DNA from: Bacteroidaceae bacterium
Lineage (GTDB): Bacteria; Bacteroidota; Bacteroidia; Bacteroidales; Bacteroidaceae
Length of the DNA: 7,909 bases
NCBI GenBank assembly: GCA_017961965.1
Contig: JAGCWG010000070.1
Coordinates: 1 to 7,909 of the forward strand
Reading direction: 5' to 3'
In this document: positions 1-6,423 of the stretch, one piece after another
How positions within the stretch are numbered: the stretch's first letter is position 1
Layout of the letters: each line of letters begins with the position of its first letter
The notes under the pieces: generated by a model
The model's input: only the letters and a program-made list of their open reading frames with translations
Told to the model about the DNA's origin: nothing
The model's database searches: none
Position numbers and translations under genes: made by a program

Positions 1-170
1 AACACGAGACTCATCGCCACACTTATGCTGTTGAAAAGGAAGTGAGGCGTCACCTGCCTACGAAGCAACGTCAGGCGTACCTGACGCTCCATAGCCTTAG
101 CCTCCTTCTTTGTCTTCACGAGTTCCTCAATGAGTTGCTCACGAGTCAAGTTATCATATTGGGTCATCAT
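1..170 (-). CDS. LytS-type sensor histidine kinase, N-terminal fragment (runs off left edge)
   Basis: Reading the minus strand from 170 gives 56 codons open to the window edge. Residues 36-47 read LRRQVTPHFLFN, the hallmark phospho-acceptor box of the LytS/YehU-type His_kinase family (usual form Q-I-N-P-H-F-L-F-N), with the phosphorylatable histidine at residue 43. Before it are only about 35 charged, helix-prone residues rich in K and E (LTREQLIEELVKTKKEAKAM) and no hydrophobic membrane segment. The start is well constrained: an in-frame TAA lies two codons upstream (174-176), so only the tandem ATGs at 170 and 167 are available. The first ATG overlaps the comF stop (ATGA, 4 bp), suggesting translational coupling. 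The catalytic HATPase domain should lie beyond the left edge. Relatives usually carry a membrane or periplasmic sensor ahead of this box, so this one looks cytoplasmic. Family is well supported; stimulus and partner regulator are unknown. Confidence 0.82.
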   Translation of the reverse strand, partial: MMTQYDNLTREQLIEELVKTKKEAKAMERQVRLTLLRRQVTPHFLFNSISVAMSLV

Positions 171-949
171 TCCTTATTCTTTTCGTTCATTGCATCATTA
201 TATACCTTGAGAGGTGGAATATCCTTGTCTCCTGCATCGCGTGTGTATGGTACGCCTTTGAACTGTCCTGCAAGAGAAAGGGTGAGAACAGAAAAACGAA
301 CATTGCCTGCAGGCATGATTGCTTTGGCGAGAGAGCACAAAGTAGCACCTGTTGTAAGTACGTCATCTACGAGGAGAATATGCTTGCCACGCAGCAATTT
401 TGGATGGACGAGAGTGAATACATCATCTACATTCTCAAGTCTCATCATCTTATTGAAGTTGGTCTGCGAAACAGTGTTGCGTGTTTTCCTTACAGCATTA
501 GTAACTATGGGAATGCCTGTCTCATGACTTATTCCCTTAGCTATATAATGTGACTGATTATACCCTCTCTTCATGTGCTTGACCCACGACAATGGAACGG
601 GGACAATGGCATCTATGCCATCGAAGAAGCTGGAGTCCTTTATCTCGCGTGCATATATCTGTGCAATGTACTGTCCCAACTGAGGTAGTGAGTTATACTT
701 CATTGTCCATATAATACTCTTGGTATTGTCGCCTTCGTGAAAGAAGAAACTGACGGCACGCACGACCGGTATTCGTCCCCAAAACACTTGTTCAAGGATA
801 GTTTCACGAAACATGTGTGAGTTAGTGCGGGGAAGAGTGGCAAGACAAGTCAAGCAGAGATACTTTTCCTGCAAGGAAAGGCGTTCTCCACACGAAACAC
901 AATAACGTGGAAAGAAGAAATTGACTATGTCCTTCCATATTGTCATCAT
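167..949 (-). CDS. comF: ComF family phosphoribosyltransferase-like protein
   Basis: This 260-residue protein has the two-part ComF/GntX layout. An N-terminal four-cysteine zinc-finger-like module (C17, C20, C32, C35) is followed by a type I phosphoribosyltransferase fold. The conserved stretch IVPVPLSWVKHMKRGYNQ is at about 115-132, and the PRPP-binding loop LLVDDVLTTGAT is at 192-203 with its paired aspartates and TTGAT. ComF proteins are linked to DNA uptake in competent bacteria, but their reaction is not established, and many genomes without known competence keep one. The tail from about residue 228 is hydrophilic and looks like a non-conserved extension. The start overlaps the murI stop by 4 bp (ATGA), with a second ATG immediately after; the stop likewise overlaps the next gene. 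This places it as a co-translated middle gene of murI-comF-kinase. No truncation or missing motif is seen. Confidence 0.93.
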   Translation of the reverse strand: MMTIWKDIVNFFFPRYCVSCGERLSLQEKYLCLTCLATLPRTNSHMFRETILEQVFWGRIPVVRAVSFFFHEGDNTKSIIWTMKYNSLPQLGQYIAQIYAREIKDSSFFDGIDAIVPVPLSWVKHMKRGYNQSHYIAKGISHETGIPIVTNAVRKTRNTVSQTNFNKMMRLENVDDVFTLVHPKLLRGKHILLVDDVLTTGATLCSLAKAIMPAGNVRFSVLTLSLAGQFKGVPYTRDAGDKDIPPLKVYNDAMNEKNKE

Positions 950-1761
950 AGCGTGATTCTCTCGGCTGTTATATCCTCACGAAGGAAGATACTTGCACTC
1001 TCAATGAACTTAGTACTTGACTCCGTAGTGAAGTATCGGCATGTTCCTCCCTTTGATATTCTCTCTTCCATCTCAGGATGACGCACAAGGTAGTCCTCAA
1101 GGCTCTTGGCGATATACTTGCCTTGCGGAACAATGGTAATGTGCGCTGGACAGTACTTCTTTATCTTGTCCATAAGCAGAGGATAGTGGGTACAACCAAG
1201 GATGATGGTGTCTATCTCTGGGTCTTTGACAAGAAGCCTGTCTATACTATCCTTGACAAAGTAATCAGCACCAGGCTTGTCAAACTCATTGTTCTCTACC
1301 AATGGAACCCACATAGGACAAGCCTGACCTACGATTGTTGTTCCTGGATAGAGCTTTTCTATCTCCAGTTTGTACGATTCAGAACGTATTGTTCCTTCGG
1401 TTGCAAGCACACCAATGTGTGAAGTCTTAGACAACCGACCTACAACTTCCGCTGTAGGACGTATCACGCCAAGCACACGACGATCGGGAGCATTAGTAGG
1501 TAGATACGTCTGCTGAATGGTACGAAGAGCCTTGGCTGAGGCCGTATTGCATCCTAAGATTACAAGCGGACACCCCATGTCAAAAAGTTTCTTGACAGCC
1601 TGAAGCGTGAACTCATACACTATGTCAAAAGAACGGGTTCCATAAGGGGTTCGGGCATTATCTCCCAAATAGATATAATCCATCTGCGGCATAAGCTGTC
1701 TTATGCCATCAAGAATAGTCAAGCCACCGTAACCTGAGTCGAACACGCCTATTGGTCCCAT
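946..1761 (-). CDS. murI: Glutamate racemase
   Basis: MurI interconverts L- and D-glutamate in the cytoplasm, supplying the D-glutamate of the peptidoglycan stem peptide. The 271-residue length is normal. All signature elements are present: GVFDSGYGGLT at 5-15 (catalytic-site D8 and S9), YLGDNARTPYG at 31-41, the first catalytic cysteine in LGCNTAS (C71), and the second in LGCTHYPLL (C190, with H192). The motif GVIRPTAE at 98-105 is also as expected. The ATG at 1761 gives the expected short MGPIGVFDSG N-terminus, so the start is secure. It is preceded by a 151-bp spacer with a long imperfect palindrome and is separated that way from the chaperone genes, while its stop overlaps the comF start. 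Placement next to uppS and bamA links cell-wall precursor supply with outer-membrane assembly. Confidence 0.97.
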   Translation of the reverse strand: MGPIGVFDSGYGGLTILDGIRQLMPQMDYIYLGDNARTPYGTRSFDIVYEFTLQAVKKLFDMGCPLVILGCNTASAKALRTIQQTYLPTNAPDRRVLGVIRPTAEVVGRLSKTSHIGVLATEGTIRSESYKLEIEKLYPGTTIVGQACPMWVPLVENNEFDKPGADYFVKDSIDRLLVKDPEIDTIILGCTHYPLLMDKIKKYCPAHITIVPQGKYIAKSLEDYLVRHPEMEERISKGGTCRYFTTESSTKFIESASIFLREDITAERITL

Positions 1762-1780
1762 ATTCTATATGATTTTGAAG

Positions 1781-1904
1781 GAGAAGTAAAGATGAGTAAA
1801 ATGGAGTAAATAGAACTAAAGAGACGAATGATATACTACATGAATGAAGAACAGAGTATCGTCTTTTTTTCCCTATTAACTCCTTCTTACTACCTTTTAC
1901 TACC
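1781..1904. repeat. Long imperfect palindrome with 10-bp phased repeats, between skp-3 and murI
   Basis: This fills most of the 151-bp spacer between the third chaperone gene and murI. On the plus strand four consecutive 10-mers at 1781-1820 end in GTAAA, GTAAA, GTAAA and CTAAA. On the right side TTACTACC occurs at 1887-1894 and 1897-1904, also 10 bp apart. The two sides are inverted copies: 1786-1813 matches the reverse complement of 1873-1900 at 21 of 28 positions. An inner perfect 6-bp pair, AGACGA (1822-1827) and TCGTCT (1859-1864), shares the same centre near 1843. In RNA it could form a long interrupted hairpin ahead of murI. There is a T-run (1864-1870) only on the plus-strand side, so it is not a classical terminator for the minus-strand operon. 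Role unknown: attenuator, processing site or small repeat element are all possible. Confidence 0.7.
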
Positions 1905-1912
1905 AAATATTA

Positions 1913-2491
1913 TTAAAACTTGTTGAGTTCCATTTTTACAATCTCAGTTATATCCTCACCCTCACCAGCAGCAGTGTTAATGAATGGATATGTATTGCCA
2001 TCCGTATTGAGGATATAAGAGTAGCCACGGCTTGTGCCAACAGTCTTGAGGATACCGTTCAAACGCTTGTAGAGAGGTTCCATAGCATCCTTCTGAGCCT
2101 TGGCAAGTGTCTCCTTAGCCTCATTCTTAAAAGCGAGGCTCTGATCCATGAGTTGCTGAAGCTCCTTCTGACGCTTGAGCATTATATTCTCTGGGAACGT
2201 TCTCTGGCCATCGATGTACTCAGAGTACTTCTTAGTGAACTCCTGTTCAGCACGAGCCATCTCCTGATTATACTTATTCTTCAGATCTTCCATTGCCTGC
2301 TCAACGATGGTGTATTCAGGCATGGATTTGAGTGCTTCATCATAACTGAGGAAGCCAAAATGTGCCTTGCGAACTGTTATGGTTTCAACCGCAGAAGAGG
2401 CGGCGGATGCTTCATGAGCATCTGCCACCTCTTGCGCTGATACCATAGTTGTTAGCGCAAGCAATGCTACTGTTACTATGGTTCTGTTCAT
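1913..2491 (-). CDS. skp: OmpH/Skp family periplasmic chaperone, third paralogue (long form)
   Basis: A 192-residue member of the OmpH/Skp family, whose trimers hold unfolded outer-membrane proteins in the periplasm with long helical arms. Residues 1-19 form a signal peptide with likely cleavage after VSA. Unlike its two neighbours, it has an extra Ala/Glu/Ser-rich segment at about 20-38 before the core starts at HFGFLSYDEALKSMPEY. Residues 58-140 are charged and helical, matching the coiled-coil arms, and the C-terminus returns to a strand region (GYSYILN at 156-162, then YPFIN). The SMPEY and YPFIN-type motifs resemble AMPEY and IPFIN in the second paralogue, so these two are the closest pair. 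The gene begins 7 bp after the stop of the second paralogue, so they are almost certainly co-transcribed. Family membership is firm; specialised function is not visible. Confidence 0.88.
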   Translation of the reverse strand: MNRTIVTVALLALTTMVSAQEVADAHEASAASSAVETITVRKAHFGFLSYDEALKSMPEYTIVEQAMEDLKNKYNQEMARAEQEFTKKYSEYIDGQRTFPENIMLKRQKELQQLMDQSLAFKNEAKETLAKAQKDAMEPLYKRLNGILKTVGTSRGYSYILNTDGNTYPFINTAAGEGEDITEIVKMELNKF

Positions 2492-2498
2492 TATTTTC

Positions 2499-2996
2499 TT
2501 ACTTTATTCCGAGTTTTGTCATTACCTGTGAAGTAACATCTGTAGAAAGAGTCTCGTTGATGAATGGGATACCAGCTGTAACGTCCATAATATAAACATA
2601 TCCACCAGCTGTACCTACTTCCTTGATAGCATCTGTAACCTTCTTCTGGATAGCCTGCATCTTAGCCTGCTGAGCCTTCTGAAGCTCCTCCTCAGAATTT
2701 CTTGCATACTCCTGCATGCGCTGGTTCAAGTCCTGAAGCTCAGTCTCACGACGCTGCTTAACAGCATCAGGAAGAGTAGCACCATTCTTCTGGTAGTCCT
2801 CATATTTAGTCTTCAACTCATCCTGCATACGCTGGAACTCGTCCTGATAAGTCTTAGAAAGAGTCTGCATCTCAGTCTGAGCAGTTGTATATTCTGGCAT
2901 AGCCTGAATGATTGTTGTTGAGTTTACGTGAGCAAACTTCTGTGCAAATACACTCATTGGGAGAGCAACAAGTGCTGCTAAAATAAATTTCTTCAT
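2499..2996 (-). CDS. skp: OmpH/Skp family periplasmic chaperone, second paralogue
   Basis: A 165-residue OmpH/Skp protein. The signal peptide (about 1-18, MKKFILAALVALPMSVFA) should be cleaved just before QKFAHVN, which starts the body strand. Residues about 38-125 are rich in Q, E, K and M with no proline after the first turn except one in GATLPD; this fits the helical arms that grasp unfolded barrel proteins. The C-terminal strands GGYVYIMD and GIPFIN close the trimerisation body. It follows the first paralogue after an 86-bp spacer and precedes the third by 7 bp. Glutamine-rich arms (many QDL, QRM, QEY steps) distinguish it from the lysine-rich first copy. Partner proteins are expected to be BamA clients, given bamA just upstream. 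Confidence 0.92.
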   Translation of the reverse strand: MKKFILAALVALPMSVFAQKFAHVNSTTIIQAMPEYTTAQTEMQTLSKTYQDEFQRMQDELKTKYEDYQKNGATLPDAVKQRRETELQDLNQRMQEYARNSEEELQKAQQAKMQAIQKKVTDAIKEVGTAGGYVYIMDVTAGIPFINETLSTDVTSQVMTKLGIK

Positions 2997-3046
2997 TTGT
3001 CTAATTCTTTTTTATTGGTTTTAATCGATTTTCTTATCTTGATATG

Positions 3047-3064
3047 ACAGCCTAAGACGGCTGT
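3047..3064 (-). other. Small hairpin in the spacer between skp-1 and skp-2
   Basis: In the 86-bp gap between the first two chaperone genes, ACAGCC (3047-3052) and GGCTGT (3059-3064) form a perfect 6-bp stem with a 6-nt loop, starting about 19 bp after the first gene's stop. It is the only G+C-rich spot in an otherwise A/T-rich spacer. No U-run follows on the minus strand, so it is not a good intrinsic terminator. It could act as an mRNA processing or stability element that allows different levels of the two chaperones, or be chance. Confidence 0.4.
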
Positions 3065-3082
3065 AACTAATTATGAACTTAC

Positions 3083-3595
3083 TTAGTATTTGTAACCAAG
3101 CTTAGTAAGCACCTCATCACTGATGTCAATCTTAGGTGATGCGTAGATAATGCTACCACCAGATGCACGGTCGAGTACGAGCTGGTAACCCTTCTGGTCA
3201 CAGATATCCTTTACTGCATTATATATCTCATCATTAATAGGAGACATAAGGCTCTGTCGCTTCTTGTAGAGTTCGCCATCATTACCGAAGTACTTCTTCT
3301 TGAGTTCACTTGCCTTCTTCTCAAGGTTCATAATTTCCTCTTCAACTTTTGCCTTCTGGGCATCAGAGAGGAATACGGATTCTGACTGGTACTTCTTATA
3401 TCGTGTCTCCACTTTCAGAAGAAGGTCATTCACCTCTGCTTCCCACTTCTTTGAGACTTGATTCAACTGTTCGTTAGCTCTCTCGTATGCAGGTACGTTC
3501 TTAAGGATATACTCCATATCTACGAGTGCAAACTTCTGTGCATTTGCTGCAACTGAAGCAACAAGCACCATTAATGTCAAAACTAATCTTTTCAT
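3083..3595 (-). CDS. skp: OmpH/Skp family periplasmic chaperone, first paralogue
   Basis: A 170-residue OmpH/Skp protein, first of three in a row. The signal peptide spans about 1-19 (ending VAANA) and the mature protein begins QKFALVDMEYIL, nearly the same opening as the second paralogue (QKFAHVN). Residues about 40-110 are a lysine/glutamate-rich helical region (KKWEAEV, EEEIMNLEKKASELKKK), the predicted chaperone arm. The C-terminus GYQLVLDRASGGSIIYASP forms the closing strands of the body and is typical of Bacteroidota OmpH proteins. A strong TAnnTTTG-type promoter element lies about 25 bp upstream of the start, and a large inverted repeat lies between it and bamA. The chaperone genes may therefore be transcribed separately from, or in addition to, the bamA message. 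Confidence 0.93.
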   Translation of the reverse strand: MKRLVLTLMVLVASVAANAQKFALVDMEYILKNVPAYERANEQLNQVSKKWEAEVNDLLLKVETRYKKYQSESVFLSDAQKAKVEEEIMNLEKKASELKKKYFGNDGELYKKRQSLMSPINDEIYNAVKDICDQKGYQLVLDRASGGSIIYASPKIDISDEVLTKLGYKY

Positions 3596-3619
3596 ATCTT
3601 TCGATTTTTAAGTGTGACG

Positions 3620-3627
3620 CAAAGGTA
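3620..3627 (-). promoter_or_regulatory. Bacteroidota-type -7 promoter element upstream of skp-1
   Basis: The minus strand reads TACCTTTG here, an exact match to the TAnnTTTG -7 consensus recognised by the primary sigma factor of Bacteroidota. Transcription would begin a few bases downstream, leaving a leader of roughly 15-20 nt before the ATG at 3595. At the expected distance upstream (about 19 bp) I see no clear TTTG -33 box, so the call rests on the -7 element and its position. It would drive the three chaperone genes and probably murI-comF-kinase. Confidence 0.6.
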
Positions 3628-3689
3628 CACAAGTTTATTTTTACTGTCTGACGGAAAATATCTATTAGTGTAAGTAATTTCCCTAATTT

Positions 3690-3763
3690 AATTCATAATT
3701 CTCAATTCATAGTTCATAATTGTTTCTGTTTAATTCTGAATTATGAATTCTTAATTATGAATT
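3690..3763. repeat. AT-rich 32-bp inverted repeat directly after the bamA stop
   Basis: Two 32-nt arms (3690-3721 and 3732-3763) are reverse complements at 27 of 32 positions and are separated by a 10-nt loop, GTTTCTGTTT. The right arm starts 2 bp after the bamA stop codon. The arms are themselves built from short repeats: AATTATGAATTC occurs at 3739-3750 and again at 3753-3764, a 14-bp period. The arms are almost entirely A and T. In the bamA transcript this would make a long hairpin, but no U-run follows, so it is not a textbook intrinsic terminator. It may protect the bamA mRNA 3' end, cause partial termination or processing, or be a small dispersed intergenic repeat. Confidence 0.75.
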
Positions 3764-3765
3764 CC

Positions 3766-6375
3766 TTAGAACTCCTGACCAAGGATGAAGTGGAACTGGC
3801 TGCCAGAATAATTCTTTGAACCATATACGTTATCAAATCCGTATGCCCAGTCGATACCCATCAAACCGACCATAGGAAGGAAGATTCGCACACCTACACC
3901 AGCAGAACGCTTCATATCGAAGATGTTGAACTTCTTTATGTCTGTCCAAGCATTACCTGCATCCACAAATGCAAGAGCATAGATATTGGTTGAGTTCTCA
4001 AGCATGAGTGGGTAGCGAAGTTCAAGCGACATACGTGAATAAGCATAGCCCTCATAGCCGTAAGGAGTAAGAGCACCGTTGTCATAACCACGAAGACCGA
4101 TAGTCTCTTGATAATAGCTTGTAGAATATCCTGACATACCGTCACCACCTACATAGAATGTCTCAAACGGTGACTTCTTGTACTTGTTGTAGTGACCGAG
4201 GAAGCCGAAATCCATACGGGTCATGAGCACGAAGCACTTCTTTGCTCCTGAGAGTGGAGTGTAGAACTTAGAATTGAACTTCCACTTGTGATACTCAATC
4301 CACTTGTACTTCTTCTGCATATCTGAAGAATAGGAAGCACTTGCAGAGTTGGTACTCATATTCTCGTAGTCGATACCGTCGAAGAGAGAGTATGGAGGAG
4401 TGAATGTGACAGATGCGCTTATCGTAGAACCTCTACGTGGATAAATCATGTTATCGATAGAGTTACGTGAAAGCGAGAACGTAAGGTTTACGTTGTTACA
4501 GTTACCATTCTTGATAAGGAAGTAATCCCAATCCTTCAACATATAACGAGTATAACCGAGAGTCGTCTGGAAGTAGAAGTTGTTATCTGGCCAGTTAAGA
4601 CGCTTACCCCAACCTACTGAAAGACCAAACAACTGGATGTACTTGTCAGGGTCGTAGTAGCTTGTATAATCGTAGTTATTGTAGTAACTGCCATAACCAT
4701 ACATCGAACTCATCATATTATTATAGTAACCGCTGTTGTAGTATCGGCTACTGATATCTGTCTGACGAGAGAAGAATGCAGAAACAGACAAAGAGTTAGG
4801 TCTCTTACGTCCAAACCATGGGTCAAAGAATGAGACGCTATATGACTGGTAGTAAGAACCATTGGTAGAACCACTGATGCTGAACTCCTGTCCGTCACCC
4901 TGTGGAAGAATACCACGATGGTTTCTGTCCTTACCGATAAGGTTACGCATAGAGAAGTTTGTGAACTTCAAACCAATCTTACCGATAATACCTGTCTGTC
5001 CCCATCCGAGAGAGAACTCAACCTGGTCGCTTGCCTTTGGAGTAAGACCAAGATTAAGGTCAACCGTTCCGTTTGTCTGGTCTGGTACAGGCTTGAAGTC
5101 GATATTCTCAGGGTCGAAGTGGCCCATCTGTCCAAGTTTCTGATATGATTCCTTGAAAGCATCCATATTGAAGAGGTCGCCTGGCTTCAAGGTAAGTTCA
5201 CGACGTATAACCTCCTCGTACACACGAGTGTTACCGTATATTTTAATCTTATTGATGTAAGCTTGTGGACCTTCTGTGATACGTATCTCAAGGTCAATAG
5301 AGTCACCATCGATATTTATCTCTGTAGGAGTGACACGACTGAACACATAACCCTGGTTGTAGTAATAGTTACCAACGGCATCATCGTCTGACTGAAGACG
5401 TGAATTGATGTGCTTGGTGTTGTATACATCACCCTTCTCCATACGTAGAACTCTGTTGAGACCTTCTGTTGGATATACCGTATTACCTACCCAAGAGATA
5501 TTACGTACATAATACTTCTGACCTTCATCAAGATGGATATATACATCCACGAGGTTGCCACCAGCATCAACAACACTATCTGCAACAATCATGGCATCGC
5601 GGAAACCAAGTTCATTATACTTCTCAATTACACGAGCCTTGTCCTCCTCATACTTCTCGGCTATGAACTTCTTAGCCTTAAAGAGACTCTTAAAGCCTTT
5701 CTCGTTAGTCTTCTTGAGAAGACCACCTGAAAAGAATCCGCCATCGAACTTCTTACGTGCAATATGCTCATTACCTGTGATGTAAATCTTTCTAACCTTA
5801 ACCTTCTCGTTCTTGTTGATGTTTACATCCACGATAATTTCATCCTTACGAGTAGAGTCGTCACGCTGAACAATATCAACATCAGCATTCTTGAATCCCT
5901 TATCGTCAAAGTAACGCTTGATGACAATCTTTGCCTTATCCACCATATTAGGTGTTATCTGGTTACCCTTGATAAGTCCCATCTTGGCATCGAGGTCATC
6001 ACGTTCACTCTTCTTAACACCATTTATATTAACCTGTGAAACACGAGGACGCATGGCAAGAACAATCTTGAGGAACACCTTGTTGTCCGCAATGCTATCT
6101 GCCTCAATGCGCACAGAAGAGAACAATCCGTGTCTCCAATATCTCTTGATTGCCTGTGTAATCTCATCACCAGGAACAGATATCTGCTCACCAACGGTAA
6201 GTCCAGATATACCGATAAGGATGTAATCCTCGTAGTTGTCAACACCTTCCACCTTGATGCCACCAATCTCAAGTTTCTGTGGTTGTCCATACACCACACT
6301 TGGCTTGTTCTGGGCTGACATAAACTGACAGCCAGCCATCACGAGTGAAAGCAGGAATAATCTAATATTCTTCAT
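3766..6375 (-). CDS. bamA: Outer membrane protein assembly factor BamA
   Basis: BamA is the essential Omp85-family pore that folds and inserts beta-barrel proteins into the outer membrane. The 869-residue protein has a signal peptide (about 1-21, likely cut near MSAQ), five POTRA repeats and a C-terminal barrel. By eye the POTRAs span about 36-109, 110-190, 191-286, 287-369 and 370-447; the third is longer, with a Gly/Lys-rich insertion around 211-236. Barrel signatures include FFDPWFG (516-522), the loop-6 motif LRGY (761-764, equivalent to VRGF/VRGY) and the final strand FHFILGQEF, ending in the usual terminal phenylalanine. Residues 545-579 form an unusual Tyr/Asn/Gly/Ser-rich segment (13 tyrosines in 35 residues), probably a surface loop. 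It follows uppS by 48 bp and precedes three Skp-type chaperones that would deliver its clients. Family assignment is very secure; POTRA borders are approximate. Confidence 0.97.
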   Translation of the reverse strand: MKNIRLFLLSLVMAGCQFMSAQNKPSVVYGQPQKLEIGGIKVEGVDNYEDYILIGISGLTVGEQISVPGDEITQAIKRYWRHGLFSSVRIEADSIADNKVFLKIVLAMRPRVSQVNINGVKKSERDDLDAKMGLIKGNQITPNMVDKAKIVIKRYFDDKGFKNADVDIVQRDDSTRKDEIIVDVNINKNEKVKVRKIYITGNEHIARKKFDGGFFSGGLLKKTNEKGFKSLFKAKKFIAEKYEEDKARVIEKYNELGFRDAMIVADSVVDAGGNLVDVYIHLDEGQKYYVRNISWVGNTVYPTEGLNRVLRMEKGDVYNTKHINSRLQSDDDAVGNYYYNQGYVFSRVTPTEINIDGDSIDLEIRITEGPQAYINKIKIYGNTRVYEEVIRRELTLKPGDLFNMDAFKESYQKLGQMGHFDPENIDFKPVPDQTNGTVDLNLGLTPKASDQVEFSLGWGQTGIIGKIGLKFTNFSMRNLIGKDRNHRGILPQGDGQEFSISGSTNGSYYQSYSVSFFDPWFGRKRPNSLSVSAFFSRQTDISSRYYNSGYYNNMMSSMYGYGSYYNNYDYTSYYDPDKYIQLFGLSVGWGKRLNWPDNNFYFQTTLGYTRYMLKDWDYFLIKNGNCNNVNLTFSLSRNSIDNMIYPRRGSTISASVTFTPPYSLFDGIDYENMSTNSASASYSSDMQKKYKWIEYHKWKFNSKFYTPLSGAKKCFVLMTRMDFGFLGHYNKYKKSPFETFYVGGDGMSGYSTSYYQETIGLRGYDNGALTPYGYEGYAYSRMSLELRYPLMLENSTNIYALAFVDAGNAWTDIKKFNIFDMKRSAGVGVRIFLPMVGLMGIDWAYGFDNVYGSKNYSGSQFHFILGQEF

Positions 6376-6423
6376 TTATTTTTGAGTATCTTTTTTCTTT
6401 AAAAGTTTTCAGCAACAAGGGTT

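Noticed and set aside
69..86. Perfect 7-bp inverted repeat CGTCAGG/CCTGACG with 4-nt loop
   Set aside because: It lies inside the kinase coding sequence, encodes ordinary residues before the H-box, and is short enough to be chance.
42..527. 161-codon plus-strand open frame opposite comF
   Set aside because: It lies antisense to the well-supported comF and kinase genes, has no recognisable motif and contains low-complexity Leu/Ser stretches; a shadow frame.
1822..1870. Intrinsic terminator on the plus strand (AGACGA/TCGTCT followed by T-run)
   Set aside because: No plus-strand gene lies upstream to be terminated, the loop is about 31 nt, and the inner stem is only 6 bp; it is better explained as part of the longer palindrome.
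1709..1906. 65-codon minus-strand frame across the murI start and the spacer
   Set aside because: It overlaps murI out of frame, its upstream half is the repeat palindrome, and its product is basic and leucine-rich with no family resemblance.
5764..6039. 91-codon plus-strand frame inside bamA
   Set aside because: Antisense to the POTRA region of bamA, no motif; one of several shadows of this long gene.
6328..6333. Possible lipobox (MAGC) in the BamA signal peptide
   Set aside because: The position -3 residue is Met, a better signal peptidase I site follows at MSAQ, and BamA proteins are not lipoproteins.
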